From Symbiodinium natans (taxonomy: Eukaryota; Sar; Dinophyceae; Suessiales; Symbiodiniaceae), in NCBI GenBank assembly GCA_905221605.1, contig CAJNDS010002137.1, forward strand, positions 542,851-606,850: DNA of 64,000 bases, read 5' to 3'. How positions within the stretch are numbered: position 1 is the first letter of the stretch; every line of letters starts with the position of its first letter. Under the pieces are notes generated by a model. The model was not told the origin of the DNA. It was given only the letters and a program-made list of their open reading frames with translations, and ran no database searches. This document shows positions 33,325 to 44,150 of the stretch, one piece after another. A program made the position numbers and the translations under genes.

Positions 33325-36300
33325 GCCAACCAGAGGCAGAAAAGTCCGGCATGCACAGTGCCCAGATCAAGGTACCAGCTCAAAAGACGCGCTGGCTGCA
33401 CCTCATGTTGAGTGATTGAGTGCGCGTGAGGGAAAGGAGGCGCTTGCTGCAAAGACGCATCAGTATGTTGGAGAAGAGCAGCAGGAGTGGTGTGTGTGTG
33501 TGTGCACGGCAGGGTCAGTAGCGCGACTAAGCCAAGCTGAGGATTGGCGTCGTGGTGGGACGCATGGGCTCCATGATCAAAGCAATCCAGGCGCGCTGAT
33601 GCTTATGTCTCACTAACATTCACTAACGTGAGCTCTGAGATCTCCCAATCACCATGCTTCAGCATACGTTCGTGAGGGATGTCGGGCGTGGGTGTATGTA
33701 TGATGCGTCGATGTCAGGCATTTGCTGGAAGTACCGTGTCTCAAATGTCATTGTGTGTCAGTCGTTGCTGTCCTCGTGGGTCCGCTTTCAGGGGAAAGCC
33801 GTTGCCAGCTTCGGGAACACTCATGGGGCATTGGAGAAGGGGACCTGTTTATCTTTAAGACGCTACAGCCATGTCAATGTTTCCAATCTTCCGAGTTGCA
33901 GGAGCAACACAAGGTCCACGTCAGCCGATCCGGGGAGACTTTCACCGTCCTCGGACAGCAGCAGGTGCAGACTAAGGGCTTCAAACGCGCGTTCTGCGAC
34001 TTTCTCGGCTTTCGACGGTCAAGGTCAAGTCTGGAAAGATGCCATGGGCTTGTAAAGTGGGTTTATCAAAATTTCATGCCTGCAGGCTGTCGCAATGGCA
34101 ACAATGGCCATCAAGGACTCTTGGAACATGCGTCCCACACCCCACGCGACACGCGACACGCCCCACGCGACACGCTCGCAACAACCAGCGTGGCTCGCAG
34201 GAGCTGATTGGAGAAAAGCCCGGCATGCACAGTGCCCAGATCAAGGTGCCCGCTCACAAGACGCGCTGGCTGCACCTCATGTTGAGTGATTGAGTGAGCG
34301 TGAGGGAAAGGAGGCGCTTGCTGCAAAGACGCATCAGTATGTTGGAGAAGAGCAGCAGGGGTGGTGTGTGTGTGTGCACGGCAGGGTCAGTAGCGTGACT
34401 AAGCCAAGCTGAGGATTGGCGTCGTGGTGGGACGCGTGGGCTCCATGATCAAAGCAATCCAGGCGCGCTGATGCATATGTCTCACTAACATTCACTAACG
34501 TGAGCTCTGAGATCTCCCAATCACCATGCTTCAGCGTACGTTCGTGAGGGATGTCGGGCGTGGGTGTATGTATGATGTGTCGATGTCAGGCGATTGCTGG
34601 AAGTACCGTGTCTCACATGTCATTGTGTGTCAGTCGTTGCTGTCCTCGTGGGTCCGCTTTCAGGGGAAAGCCGCGCTCTTACCAGCTTCGGGAACACTCA
34701 TGGGGCATTGGAGAAGGGGACCTGTTTATCTTCAAGACGCTACAGCCATGTCAATGTTTCCAATCTTCCGAGTTGCAGGAGCAACACAAGGTCCACATCA
34801 GCCGATCCGGGGAGACTTTCACCGTCCTCGGACAGCAGCAGGTGCAGACTAAGGGCTTCAAACGCGCGTTCTGCGATTTTCTCGGCTTTCGACGGTCAAG
34901 GTCAAGTCTGGAAAGATGCCATGGGCTTGTAAAGTGGGTTTATCAAAATTTCATGCCTGCAGGCTGTCGCAATGGCAACAAAGGCCATCAAGGACTCTTG
35001 GAACATGCGTCCCACACCCCACGCGACATGCGACACGCGACACGCCCCACGCGACACGCTCGCAACAACCAGCGTGGCTCGCAGGAGCTGATTGGAGAAA
35101 AGCCCGGCATGCACAGTGCCCAGATCAAGGTGCCCGCTCAAAAGACGCGCTGGCTGCACCTCATGTTGAGTGATTGAGTGAGCGTGAGGGAAAGGAGCGC
35201 TTGCTGCAAAGACGCATCAGTATGTTGGAGAAGAGCAGCAGGGGTGGTGTGTGTGTGTGTGCCCGGCAGGGTCAGTAGCGTGACTAAGCCAAGCTGAGGA
35301 TTGGCGTCGTGGTGGGACGCATGGGCTCCATGATCAAAGCAATCCAGGCGCGCTGATGCTCATGTCTCACTAACGTTCGCAAACGTGAGCTCTGAGATCT
35401 CCCAATCACCATGCTTCAGCGTACGTTTGTGAGGGATTTCGGGCGTGGGTGTATGTATGATGTGTCTATGTCAGGCGATTGCTGGAAGTACCGTGTCTCA
35501 CATGTCATTGTGTGTCAGCGTGGGTCCGCTTTCAGGGGAAAGCCGCGCTCTTACCAGCTTCGGGAACACTCATGGGGCATTGGAGAAGGGGGCCTGTTTA
35601 TCTTCAAGACGCTACAGCCATGTCAATGTTTCAAATCTTCCGAGTTGCAGGAGCAACACAAGGTCCACATCAGCCGATCCGGGGAGACTTTCACCGTCCT
35701 CGGACAGCAGCAGGTGCAGACTAAGGGCTTCAAATGCGCGTTTTGCGACTTTCTCGGCTTTCGACGGTCAAGGTCAAGTCTGGAAAGATGCCATGGGCTT
35801 GTAAAGTGGGTTTATCAAAATTTCATGCCTGCAGGCTGTCGCAATGGCAACAATGGCCATCAAGGACTCTTGGAACATGCGTCCCACACCCCACGCGACA
35901 CGCGACACGCGGCACGCCCCACGCGACACGCTCGCAACAACCAGCGTGGCTCGCAGGAGCTGATTGGAGAAAAGCCCGGCATGCACAGTGCCCAGATCAA
36001 GGTGCCCGCTCAGAAGACGCGCTGGCTGCACCTCATGTTGAGTGATTGAGTGAGCGTGAGGGAAAGGAGCGCTTGCTGCAAAGACGCATCAGTATGTTGG
36101 AGAAGAGCAGCAGGGGTGGTGTGTGTGTGTGCACGGCAGGGTCAGTAGCGTGACTAAGCCAAGCTGAGGATTGGCGTCGTGGTGGGACGCATGGGCTCCA
36201 TGATCAAAGCAATCCAGGCGCGCTGATGCTCATGTCTCACTAACGTTCGCAAACGTGAGCTCTGAGATCTCCCAATCACCATGCTTCAGCATACATTTGT

Positions 36301-36415
36301 GAGGGATTTCGGGCGTAGGTGTATGTATGATGATAAGTTTATGTCAGGCCATTGCTGGAAGTACCGTGTCTCAAATGTCATTGTGTGTCAGTCGTTGCTG
36401 TCCTCGTGGGTCCGC
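33325..36415. repeat. Tandem array, ~875 bp unit, three full copies plus partials
   Basis: The landmark TTGAGTGATTGAGTG occurs at 33408, 34282, 35165 and 36038 (periods 874, 883, 873) and the sequence between is nearly identical. Units differ by point changes, by the number of CACGCGACA elements (near 34140, 35020, 35895), by GT-run length, and by a 13 bp deletion in the third unit. The array begins inside a unit near 33325. After ~36415 the fourth unit switches to unrelated sequence. Confidence 0.95.
35411..36049 (+). CDS. 212 aa open frame in array unit 3, function unknown
   Basis: ATG at 35411 (MLQRTFVRDFGRGCMYDVS) opens a frame that spans most of the unit and ends PAQKTRWLHLMLSD. In units 1 and 2 the equivalent ATG frames (33654 and 34526) stop early. 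Unit 3 lacks 13 bp (TCGTTGCTGTCCT...) present in the others, and this joins the two registers. The central part is CFKSSELQEQHKVHI and GETFTVLGQQQVQTKGFK. A diverged copy at 37560-37840 keeps some of it (TIVGEQQVQPAGV). I recognise no family. It may be non-coding satellite sequence with a fortuitous open frame. Confidence 0.3.
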   Translation: MLQRTFVRDFGRGCMYDVSMSGDCWKYRVSHVIVCQRGSAFRGKPRSYQLREHSWGIGEGGLFIFKTLQPCQCFKSSELQEQHKVHISRSGETFTVLGQQQVQTKGFKCAFCDFLGFRRSRSSLERCHGLVKWVYQNFMPAGCRNGNNGHQGLLEHASHTPRDTRHAARPTRHARNNQRGSQELIGEKPGMHSAQIKVPAQKTRWLHLMLSD

Positions 36416-36675
36416 TGCCAAATCAATCCCGCACGCTTTACAGCGTCGGGAACGCTCTGGCATAAAGCAGTGAGTGACGGGCTGTTTGCCACTCGGAAAA
36501 GGAGGAGGGCAACGGCGAAATTGCAAAGGCAAATCATCCAAAGGATCGTACGAAGACATAGCAAAGCGTATGGTGATGCATAGATGGAGACGGCGTTGGC
36601 GCATCAGGCCCTCCAAGCCCGAAGGAACCCCAAAGGCTTTTCGCAACATCAGCGCGCTTCGCTGCGCTCCTCATC

Positions 36676-36765
36676 TTGAGCCACGTCAGTGCTCGCAATT
36701 CACTTATGTATCTCATTCGTGCAGGGGTCATGCTAACCTTCGTTGCGCAAACACTCAGGCATGCA
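36676..36765 (-). ncRNA. U6 snRNA-like fragment, probably a pseudogene
   Basis: On the minus strand this reads ...GAAGGTTAGCATGACCCCTG then CACGAATGAGA..., close to the conserved U6 core AGATTAGCATGGCCCCTGC followed by AAGGATGAC. The upstream ACAGAGA box expected in a functional U6 is absent and no T-run terminator follows. Recognition rests on memory of U6 sequences. Confidence 0.4.
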
Positions 36766-37497
36766 AGGATGCCTGCAAGGAGTTCGGAGCTTGGGCTCCC
36801 CCCCCGCACCACAAAGCACGCGTGCTGGATATGTGGGAGTTCCAAAAGACTAACAACATGTCAGACAGAGCGACCAGCTTGCGGCCTATTTCCGGGAGAC
36901 TACGGTTCTTGCAGCGGGGGTGTTTGTTGTTTCTTGGCCTTCTTGGCACTCTCGCAGCTTGTACTGCCCAACGATTTTAGCGGATCTTGCTGGACTCAGA
37001 TCGTTAAGACACTCAGGCTGGCTACTGTTTCGGCTGCGGTGGCTGACCATGCCGTTAAGGCTGAGTTCACGATGTCCCGTCAAGAATGATTTCGCCCGCC
37101 ATGAACGCTATAACTAATCGTGATCGCCCTGCTGTCGGTGCGAAGAGTGCATCAGAATGGCAAGGAAGCTCAGAAACACCAGTACGCAATTTCATGTGTC
37201 TGCTGCAAGTCAAGTGTGCCTCTGAGGGACGCCAAGTTGTAAGATGCCCTTGAGCCGATAGGTTGGCTCGGAAGGCAAAATGCCAACTGCGCTGGCAATG
37301 TCAGGCATAGAGCGTGTACCATAGAAGCGTGCGCAGCTCCCTCTGACATTGGAGTCTGTTGGCATCGTACTCCACATCCCGAGCTTCATCAGCCCCAACT
37401 CTACCTGTGGCAGCGTGGCCCCTTCACGATGCAGCCAGCCACTTCGATTCAAGTCTTGCAATTGCCATGCGCGTGTCCTTTATTTAGAGTTCAAAGC

Positions 37498-37600
37498 GAC
37501 TTGAGCCGTCAGTGCCCCGCAATTAGCAATGTCACACTTCGGCACTTGTGTGTCTCACTTTTTGCAGGGGTCAGGCTAATCTTCGTTCCTCAAGCATTTT
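37498..37600 (-). ncRNA. Second U6 snRNA-like fragment
   Basis: The minus strand reads GGAACGAAGATTAGCCTGAC then CCCTGCAAAAAGTGAGACAC. It shares with the 36676 fragment the same 3' part (…GGCACTGACG…GGCTCAAG). The ACAGAGA box is again missing. The two fragments form a small family and a partial third (TGTGTATCTCATTC) occurs near 39402. Confidence 0.35.
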
Positions 37601-37840
37601 CAAGACACTGTAGCCACGTCAATGTCTCCAAGCTTCCGAGTTGCAGGAGCGCCGCGATGTCACTGTCAGGAGGAGCCACGATCTGTTCACCATTGTCGGC
37701 GAGCAGCAGGTGCAGCCTGCGGGCGTCAGGCGTGCGTTTGCCAAAACTTCATGCTGGCAGGCTGTCACAATGGCAACAGAGGACATCAAGGACTTGGGAA
37801 ACATGCATCCCACGCGACATGCGCGCACTTAGCCTGGACA
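37560..37840 (+). repeat. Diverged copy of the 875 bp array unit
   Basis: Segments such as AAGACACTGTAGCCACGTCAATG, CCGAGTTGCAGGAGC, GAGCAGCAGGTGCAG and GCAGGCTGTCACAATGGCAAC parallel the array unit in order with about 20-25% visible divergence. It lies ~1.2 kb downstream of the array. Confidence 0.7.
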
Positions 37841-38527
37841 GCGAAGCTGTGAGTGTTCAGAGCGCTTGGCGCTGTCAGGCTATGCGAAACAGGTCCCGAA
37901 GTCTCCCCAGAACAGGGTTTACGGTCTAGGGTGCCGGTGCACGCAGGAACTGACTGGAGCAATCCAGGCCCGAGGGTTTTGTCTAAACACAGTGTGAGCG
38001 ACCCTCAGGTTGATTGTGTTGCAGACGTGGCTTGTCTTGGTCACCAAACCTTTGTTTTTGCGCGTGGGCGGACATGATCTTGCCGCTCTGGCGCATTGAG
38101 CCGCGTTGCGCCTTCGTAGAAGAAACTGGAACAACAAATAATTTCACAAGGTTGAAATCGCTAGAGAGTATCGTTGCACTCACTTCGAGCAGTGAACGTT
38201 CCCGAAAAAAGGTATTGATTACGATAAGCCACCCTTGTGATCTCTTGTGATCCTGCCCTGACAAGTTTGCGCAGTCGCAGGTGATCTGTGTGTCGTGGCT
38301 TCAGTCGGGCCACTTTGATCAATATTCTTTGTTGGTGGATGTGCCTGCATCGTTCCTAAGGCTCAACAGGTTTCAAGGTTGTATTCGGGTTTTTGCCAAT
38401 GCTGCCCATGTCAGTACAGATGAGCCGGCAAGGTAGTTAGGGCATTTGATGAGTCGAACTCCAGCCTTGCAGGTGATTGCCTGCCCACACTTCTGACTGG
38501 CAAGGCCAGTATGCTGCAGTCATGACT

Positions 38528-38546
38528 CTATACCCTAAACCCTAAA
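38528..38546. repeat. Short telomere-like repeat
   Basis: TACCCTAAACCCTAAAAG, two telomere-type units in otherwise unique sequence. No gene is seen between 37900 and 39420. Confidence 0.6.
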
Positions 38547-39439
38547 AGACCCGACAGCCCTGTGTTTCCAAGATATCAAGGAGCGCGTCCTACTTGGAGT
38601 GCCACAGAAGCTAGCGCCTGGCCAAGGGCAAGGTGGGCGTAGGTTTCACGGCTGTCGGAATTCTAAGGCCCAGTTTTCGAGTCGATGCTTTCAAGTTCGG
38701 AGCGCGTAGAGAGGTTCTGGCCAGCTGATGGCCTACCGAAATCGGGCCAGCTACAGCCCATCGGGTCGGGAACCCGAAACAGCCTCCCAGGTCTGGCTCA
38801 TGCTAGGAGTGGTCAGGGAAATGGGTTCATTCCCAGTTTTTGAAAGATTGAGGCATCCCATTCGGCTACTGGGGCGTGGACTGAGTGTCGCTTGGAGCTT
38901 ATGGGGAGTCGTGGCGTTGTTGATCAGCGCAATCCGTGCTGTTGACTTCGTGTGTGTTTCAGTCAGAGCTTGGTGCTTTCGCTTCTATGGGCTGACTTTA
39001 AGTAGTGAGTAGTCAAGAAGGTGGAATACAAGCGTGACAAAGGCGATCACAAAACGATGAAAAAAACCGCTCACCAACACCCACTCGCCAGCAACGGCAA
39101 CACTAGGGGCATTCAACACAGACAAAATGCAACATCACTAAGGCAGATGCAGCTCAACAAAAACCACTTCTGAACAATATCAAGCAACAAGCATAAGCAC
39201 AAGCGTAAGGAGGCACATGACAGCTATTGAAAACGCAGGTTGCCTAAACAGGGGCACCGACAGGGCATGTAGAACAGAATACATTGGTCGCTAGCCTACA
39301 CACCTACTCCCTGATCTCGTTGTTGTACACAGTGCACTGTCGCATTTTCAGGCAGCCTCTTGCACGTTGCGTCCGTGCCGGCTGCAACGTCACTACTGGA
39401 CATGTGTGTATCTCATTCCGTCCCCCCCCCCCTCTCCTG

Positions 39440-39549
39440 CCTCCGCAACAGGTCATAAGCAGGAACATCTTGTAGGTGTCCACCATTCAATCCATATAGC
39501 CCAAAACTTGCGTCCAGGAACACTTTGTAGGTGAACACCTTCACCCGCC

Positions 39550-39589
<40 letters not shown>

Positions 39590-39614
39590 ACCCCCCCCCC
39601 CCCCCCCCCCCCAC

Positions 39615-39651
<37 letters not shown>

Positions 39652-40300
39652 TTCCACTCCCCCACCCCCCCTCCCCCCCCCCCTACCCCCCACCCCCCCC
39701 TTCCCCCGTTCCCGCACGTCCCCTCACCAACACCCCGGGAAAACAACCCACGGAGTCGGAATGGATTCACCCCCCCCCCCCCCCCCCCCCCCGAAAGCAA
39801 AACCGGAAGACTTTGTAGGTGTTCACCGTGCGCCCCCTCGACAAGCAAAACCCGGAATCGTCGACACGTTGTAGCGATTGGAACAATTCGTAGGTGTCCA
39901 CCGTTCACCCCCCGATAAGCAAAACCTGGATTCCGGAGTACTTTGTGGGCGTTCCCCTTCACCCCGTTTGATCTCCATGATGCCATAAGCGAAGCCCGGA
40001 AAAGCAAAACCTAGATTAGGCACACCTTGTAGTTGTTCACATCCACCCCCGGTAAGCAAAACCGGAAGCAGGAACACTTTGTAGGTATTCACCACTCGCC
40101 CCTCGATACTGAAGACCACTTTGAGGCGTGAGAGAGGTTTTCTTTTCATTTGCAGTTTCTCTTCTCGCATGGCCCTCAGAAGTAGGTGTGAGGCGTCCAC
40201 TGTTTTCAGTCTTTTTTTGAATCATGCTCCGCGATTTCGGATTGTGTACGAGGGCACCCTTTGTAGTTCTTCACCGTTCCCCGATAATCAAAACCATTCA
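39440..40300. repeat. Short interspersed repeat with poly-C expansions
   Basis: The module CTTTGTAGGTGTTCACCGTT followed by C-rich sequence, (GATAA)GCAAAACC(C/T)GGA recurs about seven times (near 39470, 39520, 39808, 39890, 39940, 40030, 40078, 40260) with substitutions. In two places the C-run has expanded hugely: 39549-39720 is almost pure C, and 39769-39792 is another pure run. Pro-rich or Gly-rich open frames here are artefacts. Confidence 0.85.
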
Positions 40301-41290
40301 GGAGGATCACCACCCACGTGCCTCATCCTCGTGATTGTCTCTGGGGCTGAAAAAAAGGAAGCTTAGAAAGGTGAGGACAATTGTGCGAGGCGCCGTCCCG
40401 TCGTGTCTGCACTGTTGAAAAACACGATGCTTTTTAACAAGCGACAGTCACGAGGGCCCGCCCATGTGATCCTCGTGTCTGTCTGCGAAAACAGTCAAGC
40501 GCCAAACAAGAAGCGCACAGGGTGATGGTCTGCTACCGCTGCGTGGCTTTTATCCACCTACCCGAACCCTGCATCTGTGTTCTTGCGCAGTCTCGCGGGA
40601 GCCCGGGGGGGCGATTCACAGGGGCGATTCACAGGGAATCCGATAGAGGAAAGCAGATGTGTCTAGCGCTACTGCATACTGCATGCTGTATGTACTGTAG
40701 AATGCTGCATACTCTGTTTGTATACTGGGATGTAATCCGTTTCGAAGAGGATACGATTGCACTCCACCGAGGCGCCTGACTCGTAGAAATCCTGTCCGTG
40801 CTTTCTCGAAGGACGTCGTGGAATGGAACTTTTGCTACACTGCTACATGAAGCTTCAAATCGTCCCGGCATTCCCCATCCGGACCCAGGCCTATGTTTTC
40901 CGCCAGTTCCGTGCTGGATGCAGTACTGCACTCGGGCTTGCATACATCGAGTGTTTTGTTGAGGGTATCTAAGCTGTCCTTTGAGAAGGCCGCGTATCGG
41001 GTGAGCCGATAGATGTTGAGTCCCTCGTCCCTGGAAACCTCAGCGTCGGCGTGGAAAAGTCCCGGGCTGCAAGCGTCGGGATACCACCATGCATTGTGCG
41101 TGCCTTATGCATGTGTTGCACCTCCTCAGTGCCTTATGCATGTATTGAACATGCTCCGAAGTGAGATTTGCGAGCTGAGCGGCCACATTGCACAGAATCA
41201 TGTCTACAACATTCATAAGAGAGCAGTCGGATTGCCCCTTCAATGATCATGACCTTTAGCATTGAACTGAAAACAGAGAGCGCATCTTGT
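40300..41290. other. No gene seen
   Basis: About 1 kb of mixed sequence upstream of the SBBP gene with only short frames. A small GCATACTGCATGCTGTATG palindrome-like stretch lies near 40673. Confidence 0.35.
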
Positions 41291-41300
41291 CGAAGCCCCC

Positions 41301-42741
41301 ATGTCGGCGTCCAGTCCTTGCGGCATGTCACGCTTTGGAAATGGATGGACGTTCGTGTTCCTTCTCCAAAGTGCCTGGTCTCAGCAGACAGAGTGGACCG
41401 CCTTTCAAGGCACAACGGGAACTGAGTTTCTGTCTTGCTCAGCCCCAGATCCAACCGGAGGCATAGTCCTTGGAGGAAGTACTACAGGTGCATTCGACGG
41501 ATACACCTACGGTAGTGGGGATGGACTGCTTCTGAAATACACTGCTCAGGGGCAGCTAGATTGGTTGCAGCAGTGGGATGTGTCCACTTTCTATTGGGTC
41601 TCCGATGTTGCTGTGGACTCCAGCGGGGCAGCCTACGCAGCTGGCTTTGCCCGCAAAGCGGACGGCAATACTCAGATCGTGCTTAAGAAGCTTTCCCATG
41701 GATTGGTGGATTGGACCTTTGAACGTGCATCAAGTCGTTACGCCAGTGGCTACGCAGTGGAGCTTCACCCTTCCGGGGACATCGTTGTCGCAGGGACGAC
41801 CACAGGGTCGCTAGATGCGTGGATCCTGATGACGGTACCTCCAGTAGTGGGAAGACATTTGTGATCAGAGTGAGCACCTCTGGCACACGCGAATGGACAT
41901 GGCAGTCCACAAGAAGCGGTTACGAAAAAAACTCGTGGCATTGAAAGTTGACTCTTCAGGCGACATTTTCATTCAGTTGGAATGGTCTCGGAGTCAAGTC
42001 AGCCTGATCAAAGTGAGCTCTGCGGGAGGTCGCTACTGGACGTATGACACCGCAAGTTCGGGACAGGTTCATGTTTTGGGGGGGGGTAATCTTCAACTGG
42101 ATCCGTCCGGAGATGCTATTTTTACAGGCTATACAGGGGGAAGCCTGAATGGAACAAACAACCTCGGTGACATAGTTGTGTGCAAAATCACGAGTCAGGG
42201 GGCCGAAAGCTACATCCTCCAGACAGGAACTGATGCATCTGACACTTCAACTGCTTTGGCGGTGGACTCCTCAGGAAATGCTTACGTGGCAGGCACAACC
42301 ACCGGGTCGCTGCCAGGCTTCAGCGCCAGCGGCGGAGAAGATGCGATCATCATCAAAGTCAGTGCCTCCGGGTCGGTCCTTTGGAACCTGCAGGTCGGTG
42401 GCTCTGACCATGACCGGTTCAACGCCATGCAGCTCCACGCGTCGGGATACCTCTTTGCTGCCGGGTCTGGAGCTTTGGACGGCCTTCCCAGTGCAGGCGG
42501 CACGGATTTCTTGCTGTGCGCAGTCGACGCGGTTGCTGGTACGCTGGTCTGGGCGCACCAAGCCGGTTCCAGTGGATTGGACCAGGGGGCGCACTATTTA
42601 CGGCTAGATGACGCTGGTGACGCTTACGTTGCTGGAACGAGTGGATCACACAAATGCCGTACCAAGCGTGCTTCAAAGCCGAAAAACCAAGAAAGCGAAT
42701 CACAAAAGAAAGCATTAACAAGAAATCTTACGAAAAAGTAG
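41301..42741 (+). pseudogene. SBBP-repeat beta-propeller protein, frameshifted
   Basis: ATG 41301 (or ATG 41325, which leads into the signal-peptide-like MSRFGNGWTFVFLLQSAWSQ) opens a frame with SBBP-type blades: VAVDSSGAAYAAGF, ELHPSGDIVVAGTTTGSLDA, LKVDSSGDIFI and ALAVDSSGNAYVAGTTTGSL, each with the D.SG..Y.AG core. Translation stays propeller-like only if the register changes twice: near 41822 (to the frame with DDGTSSSGKTFVIRVSTSGT) and near 41938 (to the frame of the ORF 41893-42741). Neither change has room for an intron, so these are single-base-scale lesions or assembly errors. The C terminus runs from a last blade (DDAGDAYVAGTSGS) into Lys-rich sequence of the adjoining repeat array, so the gene is also 3'-truncated. 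SBBP proteins are typically secreted or surface proteins; the role here is unknown. Confidence 0.6.
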
Positions 42742-42759
42742 GATGAAATCCAATGAAAA

Positions 42760-43033
42760 TATAGAGGGAATGATAGAAACCAAGAAAACGAACCAAATAG
42801 GGTTTTCCCTAGGAAAAACTAAGGAGAAGCAACGTACGCTTTTACGTTTGACGAAATCCGTCCAAAATGTAAGCAGAATAGGCAGAATAGGGTTTCCTTA
42901 CGAAAAACCAACGAAAACCACAAGGACATGACAGGATATCTGTCCAAAATGTAAGGAAAATAGGATTTTCCCAAGGAAAAACCAAGAACAACCTAAGGGA
43001 AATGACAGGAAATCCGTCCAAAATGTAAAGAAA
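42760..43033. repeat. Degenerate ~80 bp repeat array, left of the copia insertion
   Basis: TCCAAAATGTAA begins at 42861, 42943 and 43017. Each copy is followed by an AATAGG(G/A)TTTTCC-type stretch and GAAAAACCAA. The array is interrupted at 43033 by the retrotransposon and resumes at 53874. Confidence 0.8.
43029..43033. other. Target-site duplication AGAAA (left)
   Basis: AGAAA directly precedes the LTR at 43034 and directly follows the other LTR at 53874-53878. Confidence 0.85.
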
Positions 43034-43479
43034 CCTTGGTCCTCGTGAGGACCAGGGGCGGAGGGCGCAGGAGCGGTCATCGAAAAGAGGGATCTAAGGG
43101 AAACCAGGACTACACCCAGAAAGCCCCAGCTTCAACCAAACCCTCAAGACGGAAAAAACCCTGGACGGGGACCACCGGGCTAGGGGGGGTCCGGAAGAGG
43201 CTAGACCAGCCTAAGCTAGAGGAACCACCCGGGAAACACCCCCCAAAACCCTCACACCCCAATCCAGGCACGCACTTTTTCATGCTTGAGCCAAAATCCA
43301 GTCGCAATGCTTACATATGCGGAGCTCTGCTCTCGCCTGTGCCGAAGCAATGCTTACATATGCTGAACGTCCTGCACACCTGTGCTGTAGCAATGCTTAC
43401 ATATGCAGAACATCCTGCACACAAAGGCATGGTGCCCTTCTCCACTTCAGCCTTCTCAGAGGCTTCCCTTATCCCAACA
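43034..43479 (-). repeat. 3' LTR, 446 bp
   Basis: Identical in length and, by eye, in all but one base to the 5' LTR. The difference at 43077 changes codon 2 of the LTR-encoded start from GCC to ACC. Confidence 0.95.
43304..43432 (-). promoter_or_regulatory. Three 43 bp tandem units in the LTR, putative U3 enhancer (3' LTR copy)
   Basis: GCAATGCTTACATATGC starts at 43304, 43347 and 43390, exactly 43 bp apart, and units 2 and 3 also share the following GAAC(G/A)TCCTGCACAC. The 5' LTR carries the same block at 53698-53826, lying at nt ~48-176 of the LTR as transcribed. Short tandem units in this position are commonly U3 transcription elements. Confidence 0.6.
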
Positions 43480-43488
43480 CTCCTCCTT
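43480..43488 (-). other. Polypurine tract
   Basis: On the minus strand AAGGAGGAG lies immediately upstream of the 3' LTR, the expected site and composition for plus-strand DNA priming. It lies 21 bp past the stop codon. Confidence 0.75.
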
Positions 43489-43508
43489 GGGCTGTTCTCA
43501 GCACAGAT

Positions 43509-44150
43509 TCAGCCCACCAGCTCATACAGAGATTTTCGACCGTCGCAGTAGGCACACATGCCCTTTGCATCGATGTTCGTGTAGGCGCTCTTCAGGCCTT
43601 GACAATCTCCGTAAAGGTGGACGTGATCTCCCCGCTGAGATGCAAAGAAGGGGCCCCGAAACTTCACATAAGCTTCACGAGGGGTCTGAGTGTTGGCATC
43701 TCGTGTCCTTCGCCGCGTCTGACGTACAGGAGGTGGCGGTTCTTCCCAAGAAGAGGCCGACCTATCCAGCGAGGGAACCGGACCGCGCCCTTCTGGAGCG
43801 GATGCAGGGCTGTGCCTTGGAGCTAGCTCAGGTGTCATAGGGCCATTCTGTCCCAAACCATACGAACCCAGCTCCTGCTGCACAGCCTGTTGCAGTCGCC
43901 GTAGCCGCCGAGCATTCCTTGCCTCCGAGACTGAACAATCCCTCTTCAGAGCGTACCACTCGAACAGCCACTTGATCGCCTCCCATGCACCAATCGCAGC
44001 CACCAAGCTGACAAAAACCAGCGCATAAAACTCCCAAGCAACACTGATTTGTATCCCTCCAACATCCTCAGCAGGAACATTCGAACTTCGCTTTGTCGAG
44101 GCTCCACGAGTACCCTGAACCAACCAACCCAAAAGCAACACCAATCTAGC
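43509..44150 (-). other. C-terminal extension after RNase H: hydrophobic segments and His/Cys motif
   Basis: After the RNase H end (GTKAFSKPRLLELCRMWGLG) the protein continues for about 220 aa: ARLVLLLGWLVQG and FYALVFVSLVAAIGAWEAI are likely membrane segments. A basic helix and a Pro/Arg-rich stretch follow. The end is VHLYGDCQGL...GMCAYCDG, an H-x4-C...C-x2-C layout that could bind zinc. Most copia polyproteins end soon after RNase H. Confidence 0.6.

Noticed and set aside
39453-40007. Gly-rich 184 aa minus frame and Pro-rich plus frame
   Set aside because: Produced by the poly-C tract and its flanking repeat; no non-repetitive coding sequence.
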